Shown here: positions 26,942 to 36,179 of the stretch, in pieces
Layout: every line of letters begins with the position of its first letter
Position numbering within the stretch: position 1 is the first letter of the stretch
NCBI GenBank assembly: GCA_017524725.1
Contig: JAFXUZ010000005.1
Coordinates: 1-64,000, forward strand
DNA from: Clostridia bacterium
GTDB lineage: Bacteria; Bacillota; Clostridia; Christensenellales; Aristaeellaceae
Length of the DNA: 64,000 nt
Direction: 5' to 3'
Notes under the pieces: model-generated
Database searches by the model: none
Seen by the model: the letters and a program-made list of their open reading frames with translations, nothing else
Told to the model about the DNA's origin: nothing
Translations under genes and position numbers: made by a program

Positions 26942-28059
26942 CAGAATATCTGCCTCATTCGGCTGAAAAAGTGGCTGATTGCCTGATCAAAAGAGAAGGG
27001 CTGCTCAATAAAAAATGGAGCTATGATTATGGCGTGGTCTGGAGGGGCATGGAAATGCTTTATGCCGTCACGGGAGACAAACGGTATTATGATTATATCG
27101 CGAACGCTCTGGACGGAATGATCGATGAAGAAGGAAATCCCGCCGGATACAGCCTGGAAGCGTACAACCTGGATTACCTTTGTATCGGACGGCAGCTGAT
27201 CTATTTGTATCGGGAAACCGGGAAAGAGAAATACAAAAGGGCGTCGGCCCTGCTTCGTTCCCAGCTGGAAAATCAGCCCCGCACCTCGGACGGCGGATTC
27301 TGGCACAAAAAGGTATACCCCTTTCAAATGTGGCTGGACGGCCAGCACATGGCGATCCCCTTTTACCTTCAATATGAAGCGGCCTTCGGTCCGGATGAAA
27401 AGGCCCGGGGCGATGCGGCAAAGCAATTGATCCTGGCTTACCGCCACACCCTGGACCCGGATACCGGCCTGCCCTGCCACGGGTGGGATGAAAAGAAGCG
27501 TCAGATCTGGGCCGATCCCGAAACGGGCCGGGCGGCCCATGCCTGGGGCCGGGCAGTCGGCTGGTATATGACGGCCCTCGCGGACAGCCTGGAACTGCTG
27601 CCGAAGGAAAACGATCATTTCGGAAACGTACTGGAAATTTTCAGAGAGCTTTCTGAAAAACTGCTTTCCGTTCGTCAGGACGGCGTATGGCTCCAGGTGC
27701 TGGACTGCCCGGGCAGGGTGGGCAATTACCCGGAATCCTCCGCTTCCTGCCTGATCACTTATGCGATCCTAAAAGGGGCCCGGCTGGGTCTGCTGCCCGG
27801 GGACAATGGCCGGGAAGCGCAAAAAAGCTTTGAAAGCATCCAGCGGCATTTTGCAGGCAGGATGAAAAACGGTGAGTATTTCATCGGCAAATGCTGCCAG
27901 GGCGCGGGCCTGGGCGGCGCTTCGGGCCGGGACGGCAGCTTTGATTATTACATCAGCGAAAACGTGAACAGCCGCGACCTGAAAGCCACCGGGGCGTATA
28001 TTCAGGCCGCGTGCGAGGAACAGATTTGGCAGGAAGGAAGACACGGTCATGACAGATAA
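26935..28059 (+). CDS. GH105 unsaturated rhamnogalacturonyl/galacturonyl hydrolase
   Basis: 374 residues, an (alpha/alpha)6 barrel. The catalytic Asp is in MWLDGQHM (D135, equivalent to YteR D143), and HAWGRAVGWYM matches the substrate-cleft motif. The family hydrates the C4-C5 double bond of 4,5-unsaturated uronyl residues made by pectate or rhamnogalacturonan lyases. No lyase gene is in the window, so lyase products must come from elsewhere in the genome or from other microbes. Start and stop overlap both neighbours (7 bp upstream, 11 bp downstream), so it is part of one tightly coupled operon. Confidence 0.9.
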   Translation: MLTEYLPHSAEKVADCLIKREGLLNKKWSYDYGVVWRGMEMLYAVTGDKRYYDYIANALDGMIDEEGNPAGYSLEAYNLDYLCIGRQLIYLYRETGKEKYKRASALLRSQLENQPRTSDGGFWHKKVYPFQMWLDGQHMAIPFYLQYEAAFGPDEKARGDAAKQLILAYRHTLDPDTGLPCHGWDEKKRQIWADPETGRAAHAWGRAVGWYMTALADSLELLPKENDHFGNVLEIFRELSEKLLSVRQDGVWLQVLDCPGRVGNYPESSASCLITYAILKGARLGLLPGDNGREAQKSFESIQRHFAGRMKNGEYFIGKCCQGAGLGGASGRDGSFDYYISENVNSRDLKATGAYIQAACEEQIWQEGRHGHDR

Positions 28060-29401
28060 TCGTTTGGCAGTGCGTATTGACGCTTTTGTGAAAAGGCTTC
28101 AAAAAGAAGATGTGAACATGCACGGCTTTATCCTTTCCATCAACGGGAAGGATAAGGCAAAAGCCTGCTATGCCCCGTTTAGCGAGGGACAGCCCCATCG
28201 CATGTATTCCGTCAGCAAAACCATGACGGGCATCGCCGTGGGGATGCTGATCGATGATGGGAAACTCAGCCTGGATGATCACATCGCGGATCATTTTCAG
28301 GACTGGCTGTCCGAAAAAACCGATGGCCGACTCCTGCGCCTGACCATCCGGGATATGCTGCGCATGGCCACCTGTTACCGCTGGACCACTTATCGGGAAG
28401 GCGTTGATGAAAACTGGGCAAAAACTTTTTTTACCGGTACACCGACGCATGAACCGGGTACGGTGTTTTATTACGACACCGGCTGTTCCCAGGTACTGGC
28501 GGCGTTGGTGAAACGGCTGAGCGGTCAGGAGGTCATTGATTTTCTGGACGACCGGCTGTTCGGCCCCTTGTGCTGCCGGGATGAGCGGTATTGGCTGCGG
28601 GATCCCTCCGGCTGCTGTCAGGGCGGAACGGGCCTGTGCATGAGCCTGAGGGATCTGCACCGGGTGGCCCTGTGCCTGCTCAACGGCGGGGAAGGCGTCG
28701 TTCCCGTCTGGTATGCCGAGGAAATGGGCAAAAAGCAGATTGAGACGCTGCTTCAGAGCAACGAAGAAGAGCAGTACGGCTATGGCTGGCAGTGCTGGCG
28801 CACGAGGGCAGGATGGGCCATGTACGGCCTGGGGGGACAGCTTGCGGTGGTATGCCCCGATAAAAAAACGGTGCTGTCAACGATTGCCGATACCCGGCTG
28901 GATCCCTGCGGGGTGCAGCGGATATATAACGCCTTCTTTGAAGAAGTATACCCCTTCATCGGGGAAGAGGACATGGATTGCGAGATCCTGAAATTAAAGA
29001 CCCATACCGTGCCGGACAAAAAAGAATACGGTATCTCCGAAACGGGCATTTACGTTTTCCCGGAGAATAACCAGCTGAATATTAAATCCCTGTACTTAAA
29101 GGACAATTGCCTGTATTATGAAAACGACAGGGGCAGCGTCTCCCTTCCGTTTGGCCGGGGCAGGAATGAAGAGATCCCTTATCCGGGCTGGCCGTCCGTG
29201 CCCGCGCTGGCCTCCGGAGGCTGGGCGGAACCCGATCTGCTGCGCATCCGCTGCTACGCGGTGGGTGAAGCTCCCTGCGGTTTTGATATGCTGGTCCGCT
29301 TTGGGGAGAAGCATGCTGCCGTGCAGTGCCGCAAATCCTACGATCCTGTGACCGTCGGATACGATGGCGTGGCTGCCGGATACCTGAGGGCAGACGGGTA
29401 A
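28049..29401 (+). CDS. Serine hydrolase of the beta-lactamase / penicillin-binding fold
   Basis: 450 residues. The SxxK motif is S54-V-S-K57 in YSVSKTMTG, and a YDTG segment ('FYYDTGCSQ') supplies the second motif (Y-x-x/N). A C-terminal ~130-residue beta-rich extension follows the catalytic domain. Members of this family act as esterases, D-amino-acid hydrolases or transesterases rather than beta-lactamases. No signal peptide, so cytoplasmic. It overlaps GH105 by 11 bp and ends the hydrolase operon, which suggests an ester-cleaving role on pectin or lignin-linked oligomers. Substrate unknown. Confidence 0.8.
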   Translation: MTDNRLAVRIDAFVKRLQKEDVNMHGFILSINGKDKAKACYAPFSEGQPHRMYSVSKTMTGIAVGMLIDDGKLSLDDHIADHFQDWLSEKTDGRLLRLTIRDMLRMATCYRWTTYREGVDENWAKTFFTGTPTHEPGTVFYYDTGCSQVLAALVKRLSGQEVIDFLDDRLFGPLCCRDERYWLRDPSGCCQGGTGLCMSLRDLHRVALCLLNGGEGVVPVWYAEEMGKKQIETLLQSNEEEQYGYGWQCWRTRAGWAMYGLGGQLAVVCPDKKTVLSTIADTRLDPCGVQRIYNAFFEEVYPFIGEEDMDCEILKLKTHTVPDKKEYGISETGIYVFPENNQLNIKSLYLKDNCLYYENDRGSVSLPFGRGRNEEIPYPGWPSVPALASGGWAEPDLLRIRCYAVGEAPCGFDMLVRFGEKHAAVQCRKSYDPVTVGYDGVAAGYLRADG

Positions 29402-29499
29402 CGGGTATTCCTCGCTTCACCGACGACACGCCTGATCTTTTTCCGACAGCTTTATCGGCTGTTCCCGGAAAAGCGCTAATCATGAAAGGAAAAACCGGG

Positions 29500-30828
29500 A
29501 TGAAGAAATCGGCACGCAAAAAGAGGATGGCGCGAAAAATACTGCTGATCCTGTGCATCATGCTGGCGGTTTATATCGTTTATCTGTTCTGCAAGGCCAT
29601 GTGGTATGGAAGAGGGACCTCTGAGGCGCGCACGGCCCCCGGGAGGATCGAACTGTCTTATGAAGAGGCGGCGGCAGACGGCAGCATTTCTTTTGAAGAG
29701 ATCGCCGTTCATTACGCGCCGGAAGTTCACGCGGCGGTGAATGTGCTGATCTCCGAATCCGGAAAAGGCGATTTTATTTCCGCGGTCGATTTTGATGGCG
29801 ATACGTCCGCCGTGAATAATTGGGAAAACATGGCTTCCTATCCCCTGAAAGCGTATGTTTATTGGTCGGTCCAGGAAACGGACACACACTATTTTATCGG
29901 TTATTATTTTTATCATCCGAGGGACGACGCCGAAATATGGCTGGACAGGCATGAGAATGACTTTGAAGGCATCATGCTGGCAGTGCCCAAGGCGGAAAAC
30001 GGTTTTGCCCCGCCCGTTTGCATGTATACGCAGGGCCATGGAGGCGTGCCTTTCTACGGGGATAACATGACCATGACGGAAAAATCCATAAGAGGCGGGC
30101 CGCTGGCACTGGATGGAGACCGCGCGGTGATATATATTACCCCGAACGGTACGCTGAATAACGCCGGGCATTCCATCGAGTCCGACGCAGGGCACAGCAC
30201 GTATTGGTCCGTAGGCAACAGCGGGATCCGATATTATCATGGCGGGGAAGCGCAGGTCCCCGCAACATTTAAAGGAGACTATAACGATAACCCCTGTTCC
30301 TATGCGCTTTTGCCTTTAAAGGACCTGTGGATCCGGCGGAACGGGCCCTACGGGGAAGGCGGCGTCTTTGCCGGGTTTGGGGCATTTCACGGCGACAATT
30401 ACAGAAAGAACGCGGCTAACCCGGCGTGGGGCTGGCGAAATAAAACGGTCTATGGCTTTGGCGGATCGTTCCTTTCCGACCCGGCCTGGACTTTTTCCCG
30501 CGCCGTGGAAGAGTATTCCTTTTCCTGCGATTATCTGGCAAATGAGTACGCGGACTGGAAGGTGAGCGTTCGCTCGGTGAGCGGCGCAGATCAGGCGTTC
30601 ACCCTTCGGCTTTGGCAGGACGCCTGGCAGATCGCCGCGGATGAATGGTGGAGTTTTGAGCGGACGGAAAGCGGGGAATATACCGTGCGGATCTGTGACG
30701 CCGACCGGCAGAGCATTTGGGCCGCGGCTCCGCCGAATACGGTATGGAAATGCGAAGCTGTTGACACAGAGGGCAATATTATGGAAAACGCAGTCGTTGA
30801 CTGGGAAGCGGAATTCCTTGATCAATAG
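29500..30828 (+). CDS. Membrane-anchored extracellular protein of unknown function
   Basis: 442 residues. The ATG at 29500 has GAAAGGA at nine bases, favouring it over an ATG at 29482. A basic N-terminus (MKKSARKKR) and one hydrophobic helix (~12-32) make a type II anchor, leaving ~400 residues outside. The segment YFIGYYFYHPRD...DRHENDFEG, followed by MYTQGHGG and VIYITPNG, has the order of motifs seen in Vps62/NPP1-like (Nep1-like) proteins, where the heptapeptide is GHRHDWE. That resemblance is by eye and weak. It lies 98 bp after the pectin operon and its 3' end holds the promoter of the next gene. Function is not assigned. Confidence 0.6.
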   Translation: MKKSARKKRMARKILLILCIMLAVYIVYLFCKAMWYGRGTSEARTAPGRIELSYEEAAADGSISFEEIAVHYAPEVHAAVNVLISESGKGDFISAVDFDGDTSAVNNWENMASYPLKAYVYWSVQETDTHYFIGYYFYHPRDDAEIWLDRHENDFEGIMLAVPKAENGFAPPVCMYTQGHGGVPFYGDNMTMTEKSIRGGPLALDGDRAVIYITPNGTLNNAGHSIESDAGHSTYWSVGNSGIRYYHGGEAQVPATFKGDYNDNPCSYALLPLKDLWIRRNGPYGEGGVFAGFGAFHGDNYRKNAANPAWGWRNKTVYGFGGSFLSDPAWTFSRAVEEYSFSCDYLANEYADWKVSVRSVSGADQAFTLRLWQDAWQIAADEWWSFERTESGEYTVRICDADRQSIWAAAPPNTVWKCEAVDTEGNIMENAVVDWEAEFLDQ

Positions 30829-30846
30829 ATAAGCCTGCTTTATAAT
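30818..30846 (+). promoter_or_regulatory. Promoter of the lipase-LRR gene
   Basis: TTGATC (30818-30823), 17-bp spacer, TATAAT (30841-30846). The -35 lies inside the end of the previous gene. It is followed by AAAGGAGG at 30883-30890. Confidence 0.65.
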
Positions 30847-30899
30847 AAAAAATAGAATGGGTTCAGCCGTCGCCCGGACAGCAAAGGAGGCTTGCCGTC

Positions 30900-33800
30900 A
30901 TTAAACGTTTTCTTTTATCGGTTCTTGCTTTTGCGCTGCTGATCACCGCCATTTGCCCGGCGGCAGCCGCAGAGCAGGCGGATGAACAAAATGAAGATTA
31001 TTCCCGCAACGGAACGGGCTATGTGGATATTGCCTATTCCGGCACGGGCTTTGTGTGGAATGACAAATGGCTTACTGAAAACAACCAGGTTTTCAAACCC
31101 GATCTGGCAAAGGCATGCGCCGCTTTATCCGCGCTGGCTTACAATCAGTATTACATTACGCAGGCGCTGACCGCCCCCCAAGCATAATGCCGATTCTTCC
31201 GGCGCCACGGGAATGGGGTTCACGGTCGTTGACAGCGGACACAGCTATGATGAAAGAACATTCCAGGATAACGATCATGTGGCTTACCGGATCGCAAAGA
31301 AAGCCTATATAAAAGACGGGCAGGAATATCTGCTGTACTGCATTCCCATCCGCGGCACGATGGAGGAGGAGTGGTTCAGCGATTTTGTAAATCTCGGACG
31401 CAACAACGGCGGTTATCATCAAGGTTTCTATCTTGCCGCCCGGGAGCTGATGCAGGAGCTGCGGACAATCATTGCGAGAGACGGTAGAAGCGCTTCCCAG
31501 CGCTGCTTTCTGCTTACCGGCCACAGCCGCGGCGCGGCAGTATCAAACATCGTTTCCGCCTGGCTGATCGAAGAAGGACTGGCGTCCCCGTCCCGGCTGT
31601 TCAGCTATAATATCGCCTGCCCGAATGTATCCAAGAGCGTTTACGGCTATCCATGCATTTATAATATCATCAATAAAGGTGATGTGGTTCCTGAAATGCC
31701 CATGAAAGCCTGGGGCTACCGCCGAAACGGAATCGATAAAGAATTTGTCATTTCAAGCGGCTCAAAAATTTACAGCCAGCTTGTGCAGCAGCAAGGCTCT
31801 CCATTTGCCACCGCCACCGGGAACGCGGGCTTTATGGAACTGATGACCATCCTCCTGCCGAACGAAGAAGCTTATTTCGATCCTCTTGCGCAGCTTGCCT
31901 TTTACTGCCTATCCTACATGTTTTGCGGGTCCAGTTACATGAACGCGGCAGATGAAGCGTTGTATATTGCAAAAAGAAACGCGCTGCTGCAGGAAGCAAA
32001 TCTTAATCTGCTTATCGGCAGGCTTGACAGCACCTCGTCCTATTTCAGGACCTTGGTTTTGGACCGGATCGAATACCTGGGTCAAACGCTCGACATGGTG
32101 GCTGGTTTTTGGGATGCGATCAGCGACGTTGCTTCGGGTGAAGAGCCTCTGTACTACCTGGGTAATGAGCTGCGCCATCGACTTGAAGAATTCTGGGAGG
32201 CTGGCATCTCCACCCTGGATGATGTAACAGAGGCGTCCAACATTGTAAGAAACGCGAAATGTCAGGCCAAAACGATCAATGATCTTACCTGTGCGATCTT
32301 GCAGCTTTATGAGGATTCGGACAGCGATCCCGGTGCGATTGGCACGGCGCATGACCAGCATACCTATTACAGCTGGACGTGCGCCAGGTATCTGGGATAC
32401 AGGGGATATTACAGCGGCACCACGGCTGGCATTGATGAATCCTCCTGGAGCGAAGGACCCATCACAACCATTGGCGCCTGCTGCTTTCAGGACTGCGAAA
32501 ATCTCATCCATGTGTCCCTTCCCCCCACGCTTTGCTATGTGGGCTATTCCGCGTTTAGCGGCAGCGGCATTTCCGGCCCCCTGGATTTTGCGGAAGGGCT
32601 TTTGTCTGTGGGGCCCATGGCTTTCTATAATTGCCCTGGCCTTACCGCCATCCATCTGCCCCACACGGTTCAATGGATAGGAAGCTCCGCTTTCAGCTGC
32701 CCGAATGCAACGGAAGTAACGCTCCCCGTGGAAGTGCCCGCCGCGGGCGCGTTCACCGTTCCCAACGTGAATACCATTCATTATCTGTGCGGCAGCACCG
32801 GCGTGATGCCGGATCGCCGAGGCTACAATGGCGTGCCGCTTCCCGGCCTGGATGTTTCATCTACCCTGGAAAACTCCTGCATTGAAAGCCTGACCACCAT
32901 CGATTTTGAAGAAGGGATCGTTCATATCGGGGATGAGGCTTATCAAGCTTCCGTTTACAGTATTATTGTTACCGGGGTTCTGGCCGATGTGACGCTTCCC
33001 TCCACCCTGGAAAGCATCGGTTCAAATACTTTTTGGAACCAGGGAATGCTGAAGGAAATCACGCTGCCCGACGACCTGCAGCGCTTGGGCACAGACTGCT
33101 TTCAGCGCACCGGTTTGGAATCCATCGTGATTCCCGGGGCCGTGGAGGAAATCCCCGAGTATTGTTTTGATCAATGTTCTCAGCTTCGATCCGTTGAATT
33201 GCCGGAGGGCCTGAAAACCATCGGCGCATTTGCGTTCCATAACTGCAGCGCTCTGGAAACGCTCCATTTGCCGCACACGATGGAATCCTTGGGAGATTAC
33301 GCGTTCGAAGGCACGGCAGCGCTCAAGGAATTATCCATTCCCATTGAGCTGTGCGATTCCTCTTTGGCTGTTCCTTTCTTTTCCCGCGGGCCCATCGAAA
33401 CCATCCATTATCTGTTCGGCTCCACGGGGATCATGCCGGATAAAACGGAATGCGCGGGGCTGGAGCAAGGCGTGGGCTCGTCCCTGAAGGAAGTGGATTT
33501 TGAGGAAGGCATCACGCACATTGGGGATTACGCCTTTGCCCTCCGGGGATCATACGGTGTGGGAAGCGCAGCCGGCGTGCTGGAAAAGGTCACGCTGCCA
33601 TCCACGCTGAAATCAATCGGAACATCGGCCTTCCATGGCCGCGCCGCAATCAGCCGATTAACGCTTCCCGAAGGGCTGGAAACGCTGGGAGATCATGCGT
33701 TTGCACGGAACGGCTTCACGCAGATCGACATTCCTTCGACAGTCTCCGAAATCGGCTATGAATGCTTCGCGCAACCTGAGCATCTTTCCGTGGTCCGTTT

Positions 33801-34242
33801 CCACGGCGACGCGCCGGTTTTCGACGGGGACAGCATTTTTCGCTATGCTGTGGCAGAGCTTGTATGGCCTCAAAATGCGGTGGGATGGGAAGCGGCAATC
33901 GGGGCGCTGGATACCTCCACGCTCTTTTGCCACAGCGACGCGGAGCCTGTTCTGACTGTTCCGGGCCATGTTCGCGTCCTGGAGGAATCCGCGCTTGAGG
34001 GCATCGGCGCGTCCATCATTGAATTGTCCCCCGGCGTAGAAATGATCGGGCAGGACGCTTTCCGCAATGACGGCAGGGATGTGCTGATCCGCATCCCGGC
34101 AACGGTTGTGCAGATTGACGAAAATGCGTTCCGGAGCCTGATGCGCGTGTTTATTGCCGCGCCGGAAAACAGCAGCGCGGCGGAATATGTGAACAGCCAT
34201 GAACAAAGCGGTCATCTGTACCTGATTGTCACGCCCGATTGA
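30900..34242 (+). pseudogene. Lipase_3-like / BspA-type leucine-rich-repeat surface protein, disrupted
   Basis: A promoter and AAAGGAGG lead, at the normal 9-base spacing, to an ATT where ATG is expected (30900). The frame then encodes a clear signal peptide (IKRFLLSVLAFALLITA..., AAA-EQA) and ~95 residues, ending at a TAA at 31185-31187. Ignoring one C of the C6 run at 31174-31179 restores the frame exactly into the long ORF that starts MGFTVVDSG at 31213. That part holds an alpha/beta-hydrolase core with the nucleophile elbow GHSRGA and the Mbeg1/lipase_3 layout, then about 600 residues of BspA-type LRR_5 repeats (IGDYAF, VTLPSTLKSIGTSAF). With both repairs the protein would be about 1,114 residues, secreted. 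It may be a decaying gene, a phase-variable one, or contain sequence errors. Confidence 0.8.
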
Positions 34243-34359
34243 TGCTTCCCCGGCAGCATTGGGGGTATAAAAAGCAAGCGCTCAATGCTCCGCGCCTGAA
34301 ATCACAGGCCCGAACAAGCCTTTTTCGGTTTTCATGCCGGTTTGAAGATGGCAAAAGAA

Positions 34360-34388
34360 GGGACTCGCCACGGTCTGTGATGAGTCCC
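34360..34388 (-). terminator. Possible weak terminator between convergent genes
   Basis: Inverted repeat GGGACTC (34360-34366) / GAGTCCC (34382-34388). On the minus strand it is followed by TTCTTTT, so it could end the transcript of the small membrane protein gene. The ~315-bp gap 34243-34556 holds no convincing gene otherwise. Confidence 0.35.
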
Positions 34389-34556
34389 CCGATCGGTTCG
34401 GTTTGCCTGGGATGCACGTCTTTATCCTCCGATGGCGATCAGCTTCCTTTCGGGTAGCTTCTTCGCTGTCTTCTACGGGATATTCAGGATCGGCACGCCA
34501 TGTTCCGGAAAGACGGGTATTGAATTCGGCTGCCATTATACCCTTTCGGATGTAAG

Positions 34557-34748
34557 CTATTTCAGCCTTTTGATCGAGAATATCGTCAGCGCTATGGAAA
34601 AGACGATCCCTGCCACAGCCAGCAGAAGCATCCCGTTGGCCAGGAGGGGTTTGAAATCGGTGGTGCAGAGGATGCAGGATCCGATGAACAGTACCACAGC
34701 CACCAGCGTCAGCACAGTGTACCGCAGGAAGTGGAATATCCGGTTCAA
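34557..34748 (-). CDS. Small two-helix membrane protein
   Basis: 63 residues beginning at a TTG preceded by GAGG. Two hydrophobic stretches (~residues 10-28 and 38-57) separated by a short polar loop, then a basic end (SIKRLK). It sits 92 bp downstream of the MATE gene on the same strand. The amphipathic layout and ribosome binding site make it more likely real than the overlapping ORF on the other strand. Function unknown. Confidence 0.4.
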   Translation of the reverse strand: MNRIFHFLRYTVLTLVAVVLFIGSCILCTTDFKPLLANGMLLLAVAGIVFSIALTIFSIKRLK

Positions 34749-34840
34749 AGGTTCCTCATACGCAGTTTATCACAGAAACCTTAAAAATAAATTGAAAAAA
34801 CGAAAATGATTATTGAATGATAGACCTCAGCCGTTTCCTC

Positions 34841-36178
34841 CTATTTTCGCCTTTCGTTCAGCTTGCGGTAGATTTCCCTGTGGGTGCTGATGACCGCAAA
34901 CAGCATGGCGCTGATCTCCGCGATCCACATGGCAAACCAGGCGTACTGGAGGCCCAAAATGGTCTTCAGCAGCGCAAAGCAGGGCAGCAGCAGAACGACC
35001 TGCCGAATGGTTGTGCCGATCATATTGATTGTACCGTTGCCAAGACCTGAAGCGCACAGCCCCAGGATCATGGTTACGGAGGCCAAGGCAAAGGTAACGC
35101 AGATGATGCGGATGGCGGGCACGCCCAGGGAAAGCATTTCCTCGCTGGCGTTGAACAGGCTGAGCAGCGGTCCCGGCAGTGCCATGAACAGCGCCGAGAA
35201 CAGAAACCCCAAGATGATTCCCCATTTCTGCGCGGTTTTCACTGTTTCCCGAATGCGATCCGGATTTTTTGCTCCATAATTATATCCAATGATCGGAAGG
35301 CACGCCTGGCCCAGGCCGTTCATGGGCATAAAGAGGAAGCTTTGCAGGCGGAAATACGCGCCGAAGAAAGCCACCGCCGTGCCCGCACCCAGCAGGGCGT
35401 TCATGCCGAAATTCATCACAGAGCCCATGGCCTGCATGATGATGGTGGGAAAGCCCACCTTGTAGATGGCGGCGACGGTGTTCTTTTCCGGGCGGAAGCC
35501 CTTGAAGCTGATTTTCACCTCCGGATTGCGCAGGGTGTTTAGCAAGAGTGCCGCAGCTGCCCCCAGCCATTGACCGATCACCGTGGCGATGGCAGCGCCC
35601 CGGATGCCCATGCCAAAGGTGAAAATGAAGATGGGGTCCAGGATGATATTGGTGCCCGCGCCTACGATTAGGGAGACCATGCTCAATCCCGTTTTACCGC
35701 TGGCCTGCAAAAACCGCTGGATCATGGTTTCCAGGAAGGAGCCGGTGCAAAAAAGCGTCACGATGCGCAGGTAATCGGCGCACATGGCGGCGGTTTCCGC
35801 ATCCCCTGTCATGGCATTGGCAATGGCATCGGCAAAGAACAAACCCACCACGATGAACAAGAGAGAACTAAGCGCGGCCAGCACCAGCCCCGTGGCCGCG
35901 CCTTTTGTCACTTCGTCCAGCTTTTTCTGCCCCAACAGCCGGGACAAAAGCGCGTTGATGCCCACCGCTGTGCCAACTCCCAGGGCGATCATCAGGATCT
36001 GTACGGGATAAGCCAGGGATGTGGCGGTCAGCGCCTTTTCCGAAATGCGGGACACATAGATGCTGTCCACAATGTTGTACAGCGACTGCACCAGCAGCGA
36101 CAGCATCAGGGGGATCGCCATTGTCAGGAGCAGTTTTGGAATGGACATCACGCCCATTTTGTTTTGCTTTTGCTGCAT
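34841..36178 (-). CDS. MATE-family multidrug/cation efflux transporter (second of pair)
   Basis: 445 residues with twelve predicted membrane helices. The N-terminal half begins with PKLLLTMAIPLMLSLLVQSL and contains IVDSIYVSRI, both typical of MATE helix 1-2. The family exports cationic drugs or metabolites by Na+ or H+ antiport. The ATG lies one base after the stop of the other MATE gene (TGA-T-ATG), so translation is coupled. The two are paralogues but well diverged. Substrate unknown. Confidence 0.9.
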   Translation of the reverse strand: MQQKQNKMGVMSIPKLLLTMAIPLMLSLLVQSLYNIVDSIYVSRISEKALTATSLAYPVQILMIALGVGTAVGINALLSRLLGQKKLDEVTKGAATGLVLAALSSLLFIVVGLFFADAIANAMTGDAETAAMCADYLRIVTLFCTGSFLETMIQRFLQASGKTGLSMVSLIVGAGTNIILDPIFIFTFGMGIRGAAIATVIGQWLGAAAALLLNTLRNPEVKISFKGFRPEKNTVAAIYKVGFPTIIMQAMGSVMNFGMNALLGAGTAVAFFGAYFRLQSFLFMPMNGLGQACLPIIGYNYGAKNPDRIRETVKTAQKWGIILGFLFSALFMALPGPLLSLFNASEEMLSLGVPAIRIICVTFALASVTMILGLCASGLGNGTINMIGTTIRQVVLLLPCFALLKTILGLQYAWFAMWIAEISAMLFAVISTHREIYRKLNERRK

Positions 36179-36179
36179 A

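Noticed and set aside
34432..34809. 125-codon plus-strand ORF
   Set aside because: No ribosome binding site; overlaps the better-supported minus-strand small membrane protein.
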